From NCBI RefSeq assembly GCF_000463015.1, contig NC_022234.1:1116001-1180000 (forward strand): a DNA stretch of 64,000 nt. Direction: 5' to 3'. The DNA is from Variovorax paradoxus B4 (GTDB lineage Bacteria; Pseudomonadota; Gammaproteobacteria; Burkholderiales; Burkholderiaceae_C). Position 1 is the stretch's first letter, and each line of letters opens with the position of its first letter. Position numbers and translations under genes: made by a program. Below the pieces are notes generated by a model. It made no database searches. It saw nothing but the letters and a program-made list of their open reading frames with translations, and was not told where the DNA came from. Below, one piece after another: positions 1 to 7,996 of the stretch.

Positions 1-220
1 CGCGCACCAGCTCCGACAGGCCCGGCTGCCCCAGCTCGGCGCCGAGCGCGCGTGCGAGCGCGTCCCGGTCGAGGCTGAGGCAGAAGCACTCGCGGTTGAG
101 CTGCTCGATCTTGGCAGTGGGTGCCAAGATCGACACGGTGGCCGCAAAGGATTCGGCGCGCTCGCCCGCAGGCAGCGCGGTGGTTTCGTTGCGAAAGAGG
201 TGGGGAACGGGTCTGGGCAT
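1..220 (-). CDS. Unidentified protein, N-terminal fragment (cut by window edge)
   Basis: An open frame starts with ATG at 220 on the minus strand and runs without a stop off the left edge, giving about 73 residues. The product begins MPRPVPHLFRNETTALP and contains a Cys-x-Cys in the segment NRECFCLSLD near residue 47. No signal peptide or membrane segment is visible. I do not recognise the family. It lies downstream of the pilus operon on the same strand, 167 bp after the last pilin stop, so it is probably a separate unit. Codon use matches the neighbours. Partial, function unknown. Confidence 0.5.
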   Translation of the reverse strand, partial: MPRPVPHLFRNETTALPAGERAESFAATVSILAPTAKIEQLNRECFCLSLDRDALARALGAELGQPGLSELVR

Positions 221-387
221 GCAGGCAAGAGGATGCACCGATGGAGCGGCAGGTGCTTGAGCAAGATCAAGCCAGGTGGCTCAGTCCCGGGAAGCCGCGG
301 CGCTATTCTTCACGGCAGCACCCGCACAACGCCGTGAACCGACGCCGGACGAAGTTCACGCGGTCCGTGTCGGGCCAAAGGTCCCAC

Positions 388-906
388 TCAGAAGGTGACG
401 GTCACGACGATAGCGTCAGCGTAGGTGCCGGGCACTACCGTGGCCTGGCTTGCGGGAATGCGCCCGTAGACAGTATGCGAAGCGTTGCCCGTGACGCCGC
501 TCGTGCTGCCCGAGACACTGCTCGCGCCCCAGACCGTGCCACGCGCAGCATCGGTGTACAGGTTGTAGTTGAGCCCGTTGGCGCCCGAGGTCATCTTGCG
601 CTGCGCGACCGTTCCGGCGCCTGTTCCCAGACCGACGGTGTAGCTGATCGCCGTTGGCACCACCCCGAGGACCAGGCGCGCCTGTATCGTGACCGTCGAC
701 GTGCTGTCGGTCACCAGGGCGCTCAGTGGCGCGTAGTTGCCGAAGGCAAGGTCGCCCGCAATGACGGTCACGCACAGAAGAACATTGCAGGTCTGCCCGG
801 TCCCGGCCTGCGCCACGCCGGCCGCTGACAGCATGGATACCGCCAACGCCACGTTGCGGATGCGGCGCTTCAACGGGGCGACGAGGCTGCGGCGATCGGT
901 TCGCAT
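388..906 (-). CDS. Spore coat U-domain pilin, Csu-type (second subunit)
   Basis: This is a 172-residue secreted protein of the spore coat protein U (SCPU) family, the pilin family of archaic chaperone-usher systems. The start at 906 gives MRTDRRSLV, then a basic stretch, a hydrophobic segment and an AQA signal-peptidase site near residue 35. The mature part has the typical features: a CNVLLCV segment, LAFGNYAPLSA, a RKMTS stretch, and a C-terminus ending TVTF that would insert in the chaperone groove. It is the last gene of the pilus operon, and its start lies 37 bp inside the usher coding end, suggesting translational coupling. An in-frame ATG at 969 would add 21 residues with no signal-like character. 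It could be a minor or tip subunit. Confidence 0.85.
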   Translation of the reverse strand: MRTDRRSLVAPLKRRIRNVALAVSMLSAAGVAQAGTGQTCNVLLCVTVIAGDLAFGNYAPLSALVTDSTSTVTIQARLVLGVVPTAISYTVGLGTGAGTVAQRKMTSGANGLNYNLYTDAARGTVWGASSVSGSTSGVTGNASHTVYGRIPASQATVVPGTYADAIVVTVTF

Positions 907-3272
907 ATGTAGGGGCCAAGGCCGGAGAGGATGCTCCTGGGGAGCACGGGACCCAACGTGAAGCGGCATTGTCCGCCACGCCAGCGCGCTTCGAACTGTT
1001 CGCCGGCCTGCGGCCGCTCGATGGACACCGCCCCGCCGTATCCGGAGATGAGCGAAGCCGCGCGCGTGCTGCTCCAGATGTCGATGCCGGGCGGCAAGGG
1101 CCGCCCGTCGGGCAGATGGACGGTCGCGAGTACCTGCGTGTCATGGGAAATATCGAAGGCCGCAATCGCAATGCCCTTGTAGCGCGGGACAACCTGGAGC
1201 GTGTCGCTGCGCACCTGTGCCTCGATGGGGAGATCGGTGTTGTCGATGCCGATCCGGTTCGGTTCATAGGCGCGCAAGCCGGTCACGATGGCCCGTCCTT
1301 CCGCATCGGTGGTGGTCCAGGGCTGGTTCTCGCGGTAGACCTTGATGCCCGGTGCGCCCGGCACGGTGACCAGCGCGAAGGCGTCGTCGGTCTGGCGGGT
1401 TGCGAATGCAAGCCCTTGCGTATAGCCCACTGCGCCGCTGGCGCGCAGGCGCAGACCCGTCTCGCCGCCCAGCCTTGCAGCTTCGGCCGTGACGATGCCG
1501 TAGCGGCCGAGCCAATCGACGCTCGCCTCCGTCCTCTGGAGTTCGCCGCGCGACACCAGCAGCCGATAGCCGTAGCCGGCATCGCTGGGCGGCGACTGGC
1601 TGATTTCGGCGGTGGTCGTGTTGCGTCCTTCGCTGCGTTGCGTCGAGACCGAGAGGTTGCGGCGTTCACCCAGCGGCACGGTCAGCGTCACGCCAACGGT
1701 GGTGGCTGGGCGCATGGCATTCTGGCTGGTGCGCGCGGCGTAGGTGCTCAACCATGCGTCGCCGGCGACGGCCAGCGTCCAGCTGGCCGTCCACACGCCG
1801 ACGCGCTCGCCGGAGCTGTAGCGCAGCAGCGTATGGCTGGCACCGAGCGTTCCGAACTTTCCCAGCGAGCGTCCCGCAAAGACCTGGCTTTGACCAGCGA
1901 CGTGCACCTTGCCGTCCTGCCAGCCGATCTGGGTGAAGTCCCGGCTTGCCACCTGGCGGCTGGCGGAGAAGTTCCAGTCGTTGCTCGTGCGCGTGAAAGA
2001 GGCCCGCGCCAGCGTGCCGTGCCCGCCATCCGAAGAACGGCTGGCAGCGCCGTGCAGGCCGAATTCGCCCATCGGGGCCCACACCCAGTTCAGGCCGCCG
2101 CCGGCGGTCTGGCTGCGCGCGTCGGCCTCGCCATGCCATTCGATGGTGGCCGTGTCATCCAGCCCCTTGCGCCAGTTGCCGGACACGAAGGGCCGTCCGT
2201 AGTCGAAGCTGCGCTCGCCATAGCGCAGGCGATTCCAGCCGAACGCGATCGAGTAGTTCGACAGGCCGGCGCGCAGCAGGCTCGAGCTCACGTAGTACGG
2301 CGCCGTGACCGTGCGGCGCACGCCGAGCGCATCGGTCACTGCAAAACGCATTTCGCCCGCGCCCGTCAGTACCGGCACATCACTGATCGCGAACGGCCCC
2401 GCATTCACCTTGTCCTGGTAGCGCAGCGTGTCGTTGACATACACCTCCACGGCCGAAGGAACGGCCGAGCCGCCACGCAGTGTCGGCGTCGGATAGCTGA
2501 TGTAGCCCGGCTGCAGGCTGAACTGGGTGCCGAACTGCACGCCACCGAAACGAAATGGCGTGGACCATACGGCGCCTTGCGTGATCGAGTCACCCACGGT
2601 CAGCCGCGTCAGGCGCTCGGGGTCGTCGTATCGGTAGTAGGTGTCGAGCCGGGTCGCGCCGTGGGCTCCCCCGAGCGAAGACTGGCCGACCACGAAGTTG
2701 CTGGCCATCACTCCCCACGCGCCTGAGACTGCCGCGTCGAAATAACCCGAGGCGCGGGTTCCCTGGCGATCGTGCTGCAACGCGACGTCATAGTTGAGGA
2801 AGCCGCCAAGTGCGGCCTCGGACAGGGGCACGCGCGGCGCGGTGCGTGCACGTGTCGCGCCGGCAGTGAAGGCCTCGGGCGGTACCTGCAGATTCGCGCT
2901 CTGGGTGCGCTCGTCCAGCGTCACCTTGAGGCCCGTGATGCCGCGCAGATCGAAATAGTCGACGCCGCCGATCCGCGCGGTGGGCGCAGCAGGTATGACC
3001 AACTGCCAGGCCTCGAGGTCTGGCCGCCCGAACAGCAACTGCGCGCCACGGCGGCGAATGGGTCGCATCGCTTCCTGCGGCTGTCCGTTGATGCGCACGT
3101 CCAGGATCACAGGCTGTGCATCTTCCGCGGGATTCGAGGCAACGGTCTGCGCACTGGCGACCTGAACAGCGAGGCAACTGCAGCACACGCAGAGGCCGAG
3201 TGCCGCCGAGGGGCGCGCGGGGAGGCTCAGCCTGCCCCGGGCGGGGTGACAAGACACACGCAGCAGCTGCAA
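870..3272 (-). CDS. Outer-membrane fimbrial usher, archaic Csu-type
   Basis: This gene encodes an outer-membrane usher of roughly 800 residues, the assembly pore of a chaperone-usher pilus. After a signal segment ending near ASAQ come the N-terminal domain (ILDVRINGQ), a long beta-rich barrel full of Tyr/Gly strands (YSIAFGWNRLRYG, VGDSITQGAVWSTPFRFGG), a plug/middle region, and C-terminal domains with YEPNRIGID and PRYKG. These match fimbrial ushers. The open frame extends to 3476, but that part overlaps the chaperone gene. A TTG at 3272, 8 nt after GAGG, or a GTG at 3257 are the likely starts. It directly follows the chaperone stop and overlaps the following pilin gene, as expected for one operon. 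Confidence 0.85.
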   Translation of the reverse strand: MQLLRVSCHPARGRLSLPARPSAALGLCVCCSCLAVQVASAQTVASNPAEDAQPVILDVRINGQPQEAMRPIRRRGAQLLFGRPDLEAWQLVIPAAPTARIGGVDYFDLRGITGLKVTLDERTQSANLQVPPEAFTAGATRARTAPRVPLSEAALGGFLNYDVALQHDRQGTRASGYFDAAVSGAWGVMASNFVVGQSSLGGAHGATRLDTYYRYDDPERLTRLTVGDSITQGAVWSTPFRFGGVQFGTQFSLQPGYISYPTPTLRGGSAVPSAVEVYVNDTLRYQDKVNAGPFAISDVPVLTGAGEMRFAVTDALGVRRTVTAPYYVSSSLLRAGLSNYSIAFGWNRLRYGERSFDYGRPFVSGNWRKGLDDTATIEWHGEADARSQTAGGGLNWVWAPMGEFGLHGAASRSSDGGHGTLARASFTRTSNDWNFSASRQVASRDFTQIGWQDGKVHVAGQSQVFAGRSLGKFGTLGASHTLLRYSSGERVGVWTASWTLAVAGDAWLSTYAARTSQNAMRPATTVGVTLTVPLGERRNLSVSTQRSEGRNTTTAEISQSPPSDAGYGYRLLVSRGELQRTEASVDWLGRYGIVTAEAARLGGETGLRLRASGAVGYTQGLAFATRQTDDAFALVTVPGAPGIKVYRENQPWTTTDAEGRAIVTGLRAYEPNRIGIDNTDLPIEAQVRSDTLQVVPRYKGIAIAAFDISHDTQVLATVHLPDGRPLPPGIDIWSSTRAASLISGYGGAVSIERPQAGEQFEARWRGGQCRFTLGPVLPRSILSGLGPYICEPIAAASSPR

Positions 3273-3285
3273 CCCGGGGGCCTCG

Positions 3286-4083
3286 TCACTGGCGTGGCGC
3301 GGTGTCGGCACGGGGAATGTGCACGATGGCCGCCGGCAACGCGGTGGGCGCATCGCTCGTGGCATCGATCTGGAGGCTGCTGCCACGGGCCAGCAGGGGC
3401 AGGTCCAACGCCACGTCGGCCGACCGGCCAGGCAGCACATAGAGGGACATGTTCTTTCGCAGCAGTTCGACGCCACCTTCGCGCCGCACGAGGATCTGCG
3501 TCAGCTGCAAATGATCCGTGCCGCGGTTGTCGATGGTCAGGACGTGGCCGGAACCTCCGGGTGTGGCCGAATCGGGGGACGCACGCTGCAGGCGCCATTG
3601 CGCGTCCTGGCGCGATGCGCCTGCGGGCGGTACGAAGATCGGCACGGCAAGACGCAGCAGCGTCTGCAATTGCGCGCCGCCCTTGCCGTCCCGTGGGAGC
3701 GCCTGGTCACGCGGCAACTGCTGGAAGAAGATGCGGTAGCTGCGCTCCGTGTCGGCCGCCGGAACCTGCAGGCCGAGCCGCACGATCTGCTGCGCGCCAG
3801 GCGACAGGCGAAAGATCGAAGGGTTGACCAGCACCTCGCGCGTGGGCTGATAGATGTCCTGCCCGTTCTCTTGCGACCAGGCCATCACCTCCGCCTGGAC
3901 CGCGACTTCGGCCTCTTCTTCGCCGCTGCCCAACGTAAGGGCCGCAACGGGACGCGATGGTGTCAGCACCACCCGCACCGGCGCGACATAGAGACTCGCG
4001 GCCTGGACTGCGCCGGACGCTATCCCCATCGCCGCCAGCACCCAGGGCAGCAATGCCGCTATGCGCGGGAGCAGTGGAGCCAT
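3286..4083 (-). CDS. Periplasmic pilus chaperone (CsuC/PapD-like)
   Basis: This 265-residue periplasmic chaperone carries pilin subunits to the usher by donor-strand complementation. A signal peptide ends near VQAASLYV (residue 29). The first Ig-like domain contains the family pattern LSPGAQQIVRLGL, and the linker region YRIFFQQLP is followed by LRLAVPIFVPP, which matches the G1 strand of FimC/PapD relatives. The second domain carries LTIDNRGTDHLQL and ILPGR-like YVLPGRS. The gene starts 20 bp after the first pilin gene and ends just before the usher start, so it is cotranscribed. The long spacing between domains is more like archaic Csu chaperones than classical FimC. Confidence 0.9.
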   Translation of the reverse strand: MAPLLPRIAALLPWVLAAMGIASGAVQAASLYVAPVRVVLTPSRPVAALTLGSGEEEAEVAVQAEVMAWSQENGQDIYQPTREVLVNPSIFRLSPGAQQIVRLGLQVPAADTERSYRIFFQQLPRDQALPRDGKGGAQLQTLLRLAVPIFVPPAGASRQDAQWRLQRASPDSATPGGSGHVLTIDNRGTDHLQLTQILVRREGGVELLRKNMSLYVLPGRSADVALDLPLLARGSSLQIDATSDAPTALPAAIVHIPRADTAPRQ

Positions 4084-4103
4084 TCGGCGCGATGTCGTCG
4101 ACC

Positions 4104-4634
4104 TCAGTAGGTCAACGTGAGCGTGATGGTGTCGGCGTAGTCCACCTGGGGGGAAGCGGTGTATTGGCCGATGGGAATCGCGCCGTAGATGGTGTACGGC
4201 TGCGGCAGGCCGGTGGCCGTGTAGCCTGTACCGGCCGTGCTGTCGTCCCAGTTGGTGGTCATCGCGCTTTCCTTGAAAAGAGCGTACGACAGGGTTTCGT
4301 TGCCTGCGGGAGCTGTCGGGCTCGTCATCTTGCGCGTGGTTACCGTCGCACCCGAGCCGGCGCCAGGACTCAGGCCTACAGAGTACGTCGTGCCGAAAGT
4401 GCAGGTGACATTGAATGCCGTTGTGCCGGTGGCCACTGTCCCGGTCGACGGGGTGTAGCTGCCAAAGGCCAGCGTGGCGGGTGTCGACACGAGGCAGGCC
4501 TTCAGCACGGTGGCCGTCACCTGGAACGTGGCGGTCGCCACGGCGGCTTGCGCGGATTGAACGGCCAGGACAGCCAACAAGGCGAGTGCCCCAGCACCCA
4601 CGATGCGGGGAGAACGCGAGAGTTTCCGTTGCAT
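4104..4634 (-). CDS. Spore coat U-domain pilin, Csu-type (first subunit)
   Basis: This 176-residue secreted SCPU-family pilin is probably the major subunit because it is first in the operon. The start MQRKLSRSP at 4634 is set by a GAAGGAAA Shine-Dalgarno about 8 nt upstream, and an ATG five codons earlier overlaps that site. A signal peptide ends near AQAAVATATF. The mature protein starts with FQVTATVLKACLV, followed by LAFGSYTPS, RKMTSP and a C-terminus YADTITLTLTY. These are hallmarks of Csu pilins, including the conserved Cys pair (KACLV and VTCTF). It shares the LAFGxY and RKMTS motifs with the second pilin at 388-906, which indicates duplication within the operon. Confidence 0.88.
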   Translation of the reverse strand: MQRKLSRSPRIVGAGALALLAVLAVQSAQAAVATATFQVTATVLKACLVSTPATLAFGSYTPSTGTVATGTTAFNVTCTFGTTYSVGLSPGAGSGATVTTRKMTSPTAPAGNETLSYALFKESAMTTNWDDSTAGTGYTATGLPQPYTIYGAIPIGQYTASPQVDYADTITLTLTY

Positions 4635-4860
4635 GGAAGTTTCCTTCATTGAACGTGCTCGGTCAGAACGCCGCCGTTGCGCCCAGTCTGAGGGGTAAAG
4701 GCATGTCGTGCCGCCATCGCCAAAAAGAAATAAGCAATTTGTTTCAATTGATGCAGCGCAAATCGATGGTGCCGCCGCCGTGCTGAGCGCCGCCGGAGGC
4801 TGCGTCAGAGGCCTGCCCCGCCATGACCATCCGCTGCAATGCGACGCTGCACGAACTCGC

Positions 4861-5985
4861 CTATTCAAGAGAGTGAAGTGGAAGGCTGATGGTGAAGACG
4901 CAGCCCGAACCTGGCACGTCCCGGACCGTCAATGTTCCGTTGTCCGCTTCAATGCTCTGACGAGCGATCGAGAGCCCGAGTCCCAGACCCGCTCGGCTGT
5001 CGCTGTTGGGACTGAAAGGGATGAACATCTTGGCGGCGCCACCTGGCGGCAATCCTCCGCAATGGTCCTCGACATCGATGAGGACCTGTTCGCCCGAGGC
5101 GTAGGCGCTCAGGGTCACCATGGAGTTCTCCTGGGTGTACTTGAACGCGTTCTGCAGCAGGTTGGCCAGCGCCGCGTGAAGCAGGTCCCGGTTGGCCAGA
5201 ATCGCCAGCGAGGGGTCCACGGTTCGCACCTCGAAAACGGCGCCTTGGCGCGCCACATCGAGCCGGGCCACAAGGTCGACGTCCGCAATGAAGGATGCCA
5301 CCGAGAAGGTCTGGCGTTGATCTGCCCCTTCGCCCCTCACCTCGGCCGTGGCCCTGCTGATCAACAGACCGAGCGTGGAAAGGCTTCGCTTGAGGACCGC
5401 GCCCGTGGCGCCGCTGATGGCCATGTGGCCCAGTTCGAGCGCACGCACGGCGAGGGTGGCCGTGCCGAGCGAGTTGCGCAGTTCATGAACCAGGAATCCC
5501 AGACGTTGCTTTTCGCCCGCGAGCTGCTGCACCGAGATCTGCGCATCGCGCTGAGCGCTGAATTCGGTGACGGCGTCCGCAATGGCGTTGTCCAGACAAC
5601 GGTTCAACGTGCGAAACTCGACCACGGCAAATGGCGCGTCGCACTCGAATGCGAGGTCCGTGATGGCCTGGCAGAGATCGCCGTAGTCATGAACGACCTG
5701 GTCCACGGTATAGCCGAGATTGAGCAGTTCCTTGCCGTGCGCGGTGGCGCTCACGCCTATTTCCGACAGGGCGAGCGTATCGCCTCCAGAGGGCCCCGAG
5801 ATGGCGATGCTCAGGTCCAGTTCGTCGTCGTCTTCCGCGGAGAGCGTTCTCGTGAGCTGGTCCAGGAACATGGGCACGCCATGGGCCAGTTGCTTGTCGG
5901 TCGCCGCTCGCAAGGGGCGCTGTGCAACTTTCGCCTTGCACCTCGCGATCAGTTCGTCGCGATTGTTGAGAAGGAAACGGTGCAT
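4861..5985 (-). CDS. Soluble sensor histidine kinase, orphan
   Basis: This 374-residue cytoplasmic histidine kinase has no membrane segment. The N-terminal ~150 residues (LLNNRDELIARCKAKV, later YTVDQVVHDYGDL) resemble the RsbRD_N-type sensory domain found in stress kinases. A HisKA box FLVHELRNSLG has its phospho-acceptor at His167. The ATPase domain follows, with an N box (NLLQNAFKY, about 275), a G1-type DHCGGLP and a G2 GLGLGLSI near 333-340. The start at 5985 is well supported by AAGGAGG 6 nt upstream, which excludes the 70-codon upstream extension. No response regulator lies beside it. It is next to the pilus operon on the same strand, but 226 bp separate it from the first pilin, so control of the pilus is only a guess. 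Confidence 0.85.
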   Translation of the reverse strand: MHRFLLNNRDELIARCKAKVAQRPLRAATDKQLAHGVPMFLDQLTRTLSAEDDDELDLSIAISGPSGGDTLALSEIGVSATAHGKELLNLGYTVDQVVHDYGDLCQAITDLAFECDAPFAVVEFRTLNRCLDNAIADAVTEFSAQRDAQISVQQLAGEKQRLGFLVHELRNSLGTATLAVRALELGHMAISGATGAVLKRSLSTLGLLISRATAEVRGEGADQRQTFSVASFIADVDLVARLDVARQGAVFEVRTVDPSLAILANRDLLHAALANLLQNAFKYTQENSMVTLSAYASGEQVLIDVEDHCGGLPPGGAAKMFIPFSPNSDSRAGLGLGLSIARQSIEADNGTLTVRDVPGSGCVFTISLPLHSLE

Positions 5986-6340
5986 GAAGACCTCCTTGGT
6001 CAGGCACGAAGCGGCGGGGCAGGCCAGCAGCTCATGCTTCGCAGGCTCGAATTCCACTATAGGCGCCTGGGGGCTGGGACGTCGAGGAAACTTCAGAGCA
6101 AAGTGAAGCTGGACGCGACGCCCGGCTGCATTCGCTGGCTTCAGTCCTCCGGGTGTCATGTTTTGTAGGTGAACGATCGTCACCAAGCATCCCACCTTCC
6201 TACAAGGAGGCTTTCAGCAGGATGCGCCAATTGCCTGCATGGAGAGGCCAACTTACCGGTTGAAGTTGATTCAGGAGCTGTCCGCCGAGGAGCGGCGCTG
6301 GCAGCCCGACCCCGCAGATTGGCTTAAGGAACACGACAAC
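5986..6340. other. 355-bp gap without a recognised gene
   Basis: This gap separates the divergent histidine kinase and DUF3606 genes. A weak open frame runs through its right half and joins the DUF3606 frame from 6239, but it has no family-like residues before the MADDK start. It must hold the promoters for both genes. A near-palindromic CTTCC/GGAGG stretch lies near 6195-6211. I see no RNA gene or mobile element. Confidence 0.5.
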
Positions 6341-6523
6341 ATGGCAGACGACAAGACCAATGTGAGCGTCCAGGGCCGCAATCGCATCAATCTCAACGAG
6401 GCGCGGGAGGTCAAGGACTGGACCCACGCGCTCGGTGTGAGCGAGCAAGAACTGCGAAATGCGGTCGCTGTCGTGGGCGATCAGGCAGAGAGGGTGCGGG
6501 AATTCCTCACCAGGCGGTCCTGA
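6341..6523 (+). CDS. DUF3606 domain small protein
   Basis: This 60-residue protein begins MADDKTNVSVQGRNRINLNE and continues with a short helix-rich core (EVKDWTHALGVSEQELRNAV) and VREFLTRR at the end. This is the typical length and pattern of the DUF3606 family of small soluble proteins, common in Proteobacteria and of unknown function. The start at 6341 follows AAGGA at about 10 nt and matches the family start; an in-frame ATG at 6239 would add 34 unrelated residues. It stands alone, convergent with the HNH nuclease gene, and shares that gene's terminator region. Confidence 0.8.
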   Translation: MADDKTNVSVQGRNRINLNEAREVKDWTHALGVSEQELRNAVAVVGDQAERVREFLTRRS

Positions 6524-6591
6524 GAGGTGCAAACGGGCGGCCGACGACCTCATCATCAGCACGAATTCTTGTCCCACGGTCCTCTTTGATC

Positions 6592-6618
6592 AAAAAAAGG
6601 CGCTTCAAAAGAAGCGCC
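6592..6618 (-). terminator. Rho-independent terminator of the HNH gene
   Basis: The inverted repeat GGCGCTTC / GAAGCGCC forms an 8-bp stem with an AAAA loop, preceded on the plus strand by seven A residues. Read on the minus strand this is a hairpin followed by a run of U, 39 bp beyond the stop of the HNH gene. Confidence 0.9.
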
Positions 6619-6656
6619 CCAAAGGTGCAGAGGTATCTCTCCGTCGACACGGATCG

Positions 6657-7220
6657 TCAATGCAGCCGAGACCCCTTCGGCAGACGCCTCGCCAGCCACT
6701 CGTGCACATCCGCCCGGATGTTCCGGCCTTCCAGCAGGAAGTCCTCGAAGCGGCTCGGCACGTAGGGCAGGTAGACCAGCGGCATGCCCGCCTCCTCCGG
6801 CGTGCGCGCCGCCTTGCGGTTGTTGCACGGCGCGCAAGCGGCGACCAGGTTCATCCAGGTCCAGGGTCCACCGCGCGATTCCGGGAACACGTGCTCGCAT
6901 TGCAGCTCGCGTTCGTGGAACACGCCGGCGCAGTAAGCGCAGGTGTGGCGGTCGCGACGCAGCAGCTTGCTCTTGCTGACGCCGGGAACGACCTCGAAAA
7001 GATTGATCTTCGATGCGCCGCGCAGCGCGATGATCGGCGCCACTTCGATTCGCGACTGCGCTCCCCGAGCGACGTTGAAGCCGCCGCGCAATGTGGCCAG
7101 CGGCGTGGTGCCCTGCTCCCAGGCAACGGATGCGCTGGCATAGTGCAGCGCAGCCTGCTCCAGCGAGATCCAGGCCTGCGGCGTTCCCTGGATGTCCAGT
7201 TGCAGTACATGTGGGTTCAT
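6657..7220 (-). CDS. HNH endonuclease family protein
   Basis: This 187-residue HNH nuclease-like protein has a Zn-binding pair of CxxC knuckles, CAYC near residue 92 and CAPC near 129. Between and after these are the HNH elements QCEHVFPESRGG and WMNLVAACAPCNNRK, so the catalytic His (EH) and Asn residues are present. The start at 7220 is set by an AAGGAGG site 5 nt upstream. It belongs to the stand-alone bacterial HNH proteins of about 180 residues often found as a conserved single gene; the natural substrate is unknown. It lies directly downstream of two tRNA genes on the same strand and ends at a strong terminator. Confidence 0.88.
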   Translation of the reverse strand: MNPHVLQLDIQGTPQAWISLEQAALHYASASVAWEQGTTPLATLRGGFNVARGAQSRIEVAPIIALRGASKINLFEVVPGVSKSKLLRRDRHTCAYCAGVFHERELQCEHVFPESRGGPWTWMNLVAACAPCNNRKAARTPEEAGMPLVYLPYVPSRFEDFLLEGRNIRADVHEWLARRLPKGSRLH

Positions 7221-7297
7221 TTCGCCTCCTTTCGCGGCGATGGTTTTCGATGAGATCGATGACGCGGAATAGCCATCGCCATGGAGAGGGTCGAACA

Positions 7298-7372
7298 TGG
7301 GGTGCGCGAACGGAGTCGAACCGTCGTCAGCGGGATCACAACCCGCGGCTCTGCCCTTGAGCTACGCGCACC
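7298..7372 (-). tRNA. tRNA-His (GTG anticodon)
   Basis: On the minus strand GTGCGCG pairs with CGCGCAC as a 7-bp acceptor stem. The anticodon stem GCGGG/CCCGC encloses loop TTGTGAT, giving anticodon GTG, and the T-arm ACGGTTCGACTCCGT is intact. A G precedes the acceptor stem and can pair with the C at the discriminator position, which is the G(-1):C73 identity of tRNA-His. CCA is encoded at 7298-7300. Confidence 0.95.
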
Positions 7373-7417
7373 ACGTGGTGCAAATTCGCTCGTCTGTTCT
7401 CTGAGCCAGCGAGGCGT

Positions 7418-7494
7418 TGGTCCCACGTGCACGACTCGAACGTGCAACCCCCTGCTTCGTAGGCAGGTGCTCTGGTCCATTGAGCTAACGCGGG
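7418..7494 (-). tRNA. tRNA-Arg (ACG anticodon)
   Basis: On the minus strand the acceptor CCCGCGT pairs with ACGTGGG (one G-U). The anticodon stem CCTGC/GCAGG holds loop CTACGAA, anticodon ACG, whose first base should be edited to inosine to read CGU/CGC/CGA. The T-arm GCACGTTCGAGTCGTGC is intact and CCA is encoded at 7418-7420. It lies 45 bp upstream of tRNA-His, so the two are probably cotranscribed. Confidence 0.95.
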
Positions 7495-7587
7495 AAAAAA
7501 GGTGTCCGGTTACGGGTTCCGGCGCCGCCCAATCTTTGCGGCCGGTTTCCGCGGGAGGGCCATCTGCATGGCCCGGTCCCGCTCGGG

Positions 7588-7627
7588 TAAAAACAAAAAG
7601 GCCCGGAACCTTTCGGTGTCCGGGCCT
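7588..7627 (-). terminator. Rho-independent terminator upstream of the tRNA pair
   Basis: The 9-bp arms AGGCCCGGA and TCCGGGCCT are separated by an 11-nt segment that can add an ACC/GGT inner stem. On the minus strand the hairpin is followed by a T-rich tail (complement of AAAAACAAAAA at 7588-7598). It isolates the tRNA genes from transcription entering from 7661-7949. Confidence 0.85.
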
Positions 7628-7660
7628 CTGCATGAGAGCGCTTGAGAGATGCGCGCTTAG

Positions 7661-7858
7661 TTACGCGCTACCTCCGCCCGGTGGCAACTGATCCTCATCG
7701 GCACGAGCCCGCGGCGAATGCGCCGGCGTGAAGTGCATGGGGTTCGGTCGCTGATGGCGCTTCGACGGCAGCATGCCGAGGTCAGCGCAAAACCAGGCAC
7801 GCACGAACACCCGGCCCGGTGCGGGTCGAATGCTGGTGAGGGTCAGTCCTGCGTTCAC
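7661..7858 (-). CDS. Small protein of unknown function (promoter and terminator present)
   Basis: A GTG at 7858, 6 nt after AGGA, opens a 65-codon frame whose product begins (M)NAGLTLTSIRPAPGRVF, contains RAWFCADLGMLPSKRHQRP and ends DQLPPGGGSA. I do not recognise it. Support for a real gene comes from context: a good sigma70-type promoter at 7921-7949 points into it, and a strong terminator lies 34 bp after its stop, so a short transcript of about 300 nt is expected. It might instead be a leader peptide or a small RNA. The tail is Pro/Gly-rich and there is no signal peptide. Confidence 0.4.
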   Translation of the reverse strand: MNAGLTLTSIRPAPGRVFVRAWFCADLGMLPSKRHQRPNPMHFTPAHSPRARADEDQLPPGGGSA

Positions 7859-7920
7859 GATGGTTCCTGCTTGCGTTGGTGTGAATGAAATCCGTGCGGG
7901 CAAATCCGCGAGTGGGATGA

Positions 7921-7949
7921 ACTGTAAATAGTCTTTACTTTCGCGTCAA
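7921..7949 (-). promoter_or_regulatory. Sigma70-type promoter with embedded inverted repeat
   Basis: Read on the minus strand: TTGACG, a 17-nt spacer, then TACAGT. Between and overlapping these, GTAAA-gacta-TTTAC (plus-strand 7924-7938) is a perfect inverted repeat that could be a repressor operator. It drives the short transcript ending at 7588. Confidence 0.6.
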
Positions 7950-7996
7950 CAGGCTCGGCAAACTTTTTTTGTGTTGTTGTTTTGGCCGGAGCAACG

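Noticed and set aside
3273..3476. N-terminal extension of the usher frame
   Set aside because: It overlaps the chaperone coding region in another frame and has no signal-like residues; starts at 3272 or 3257 fit better.
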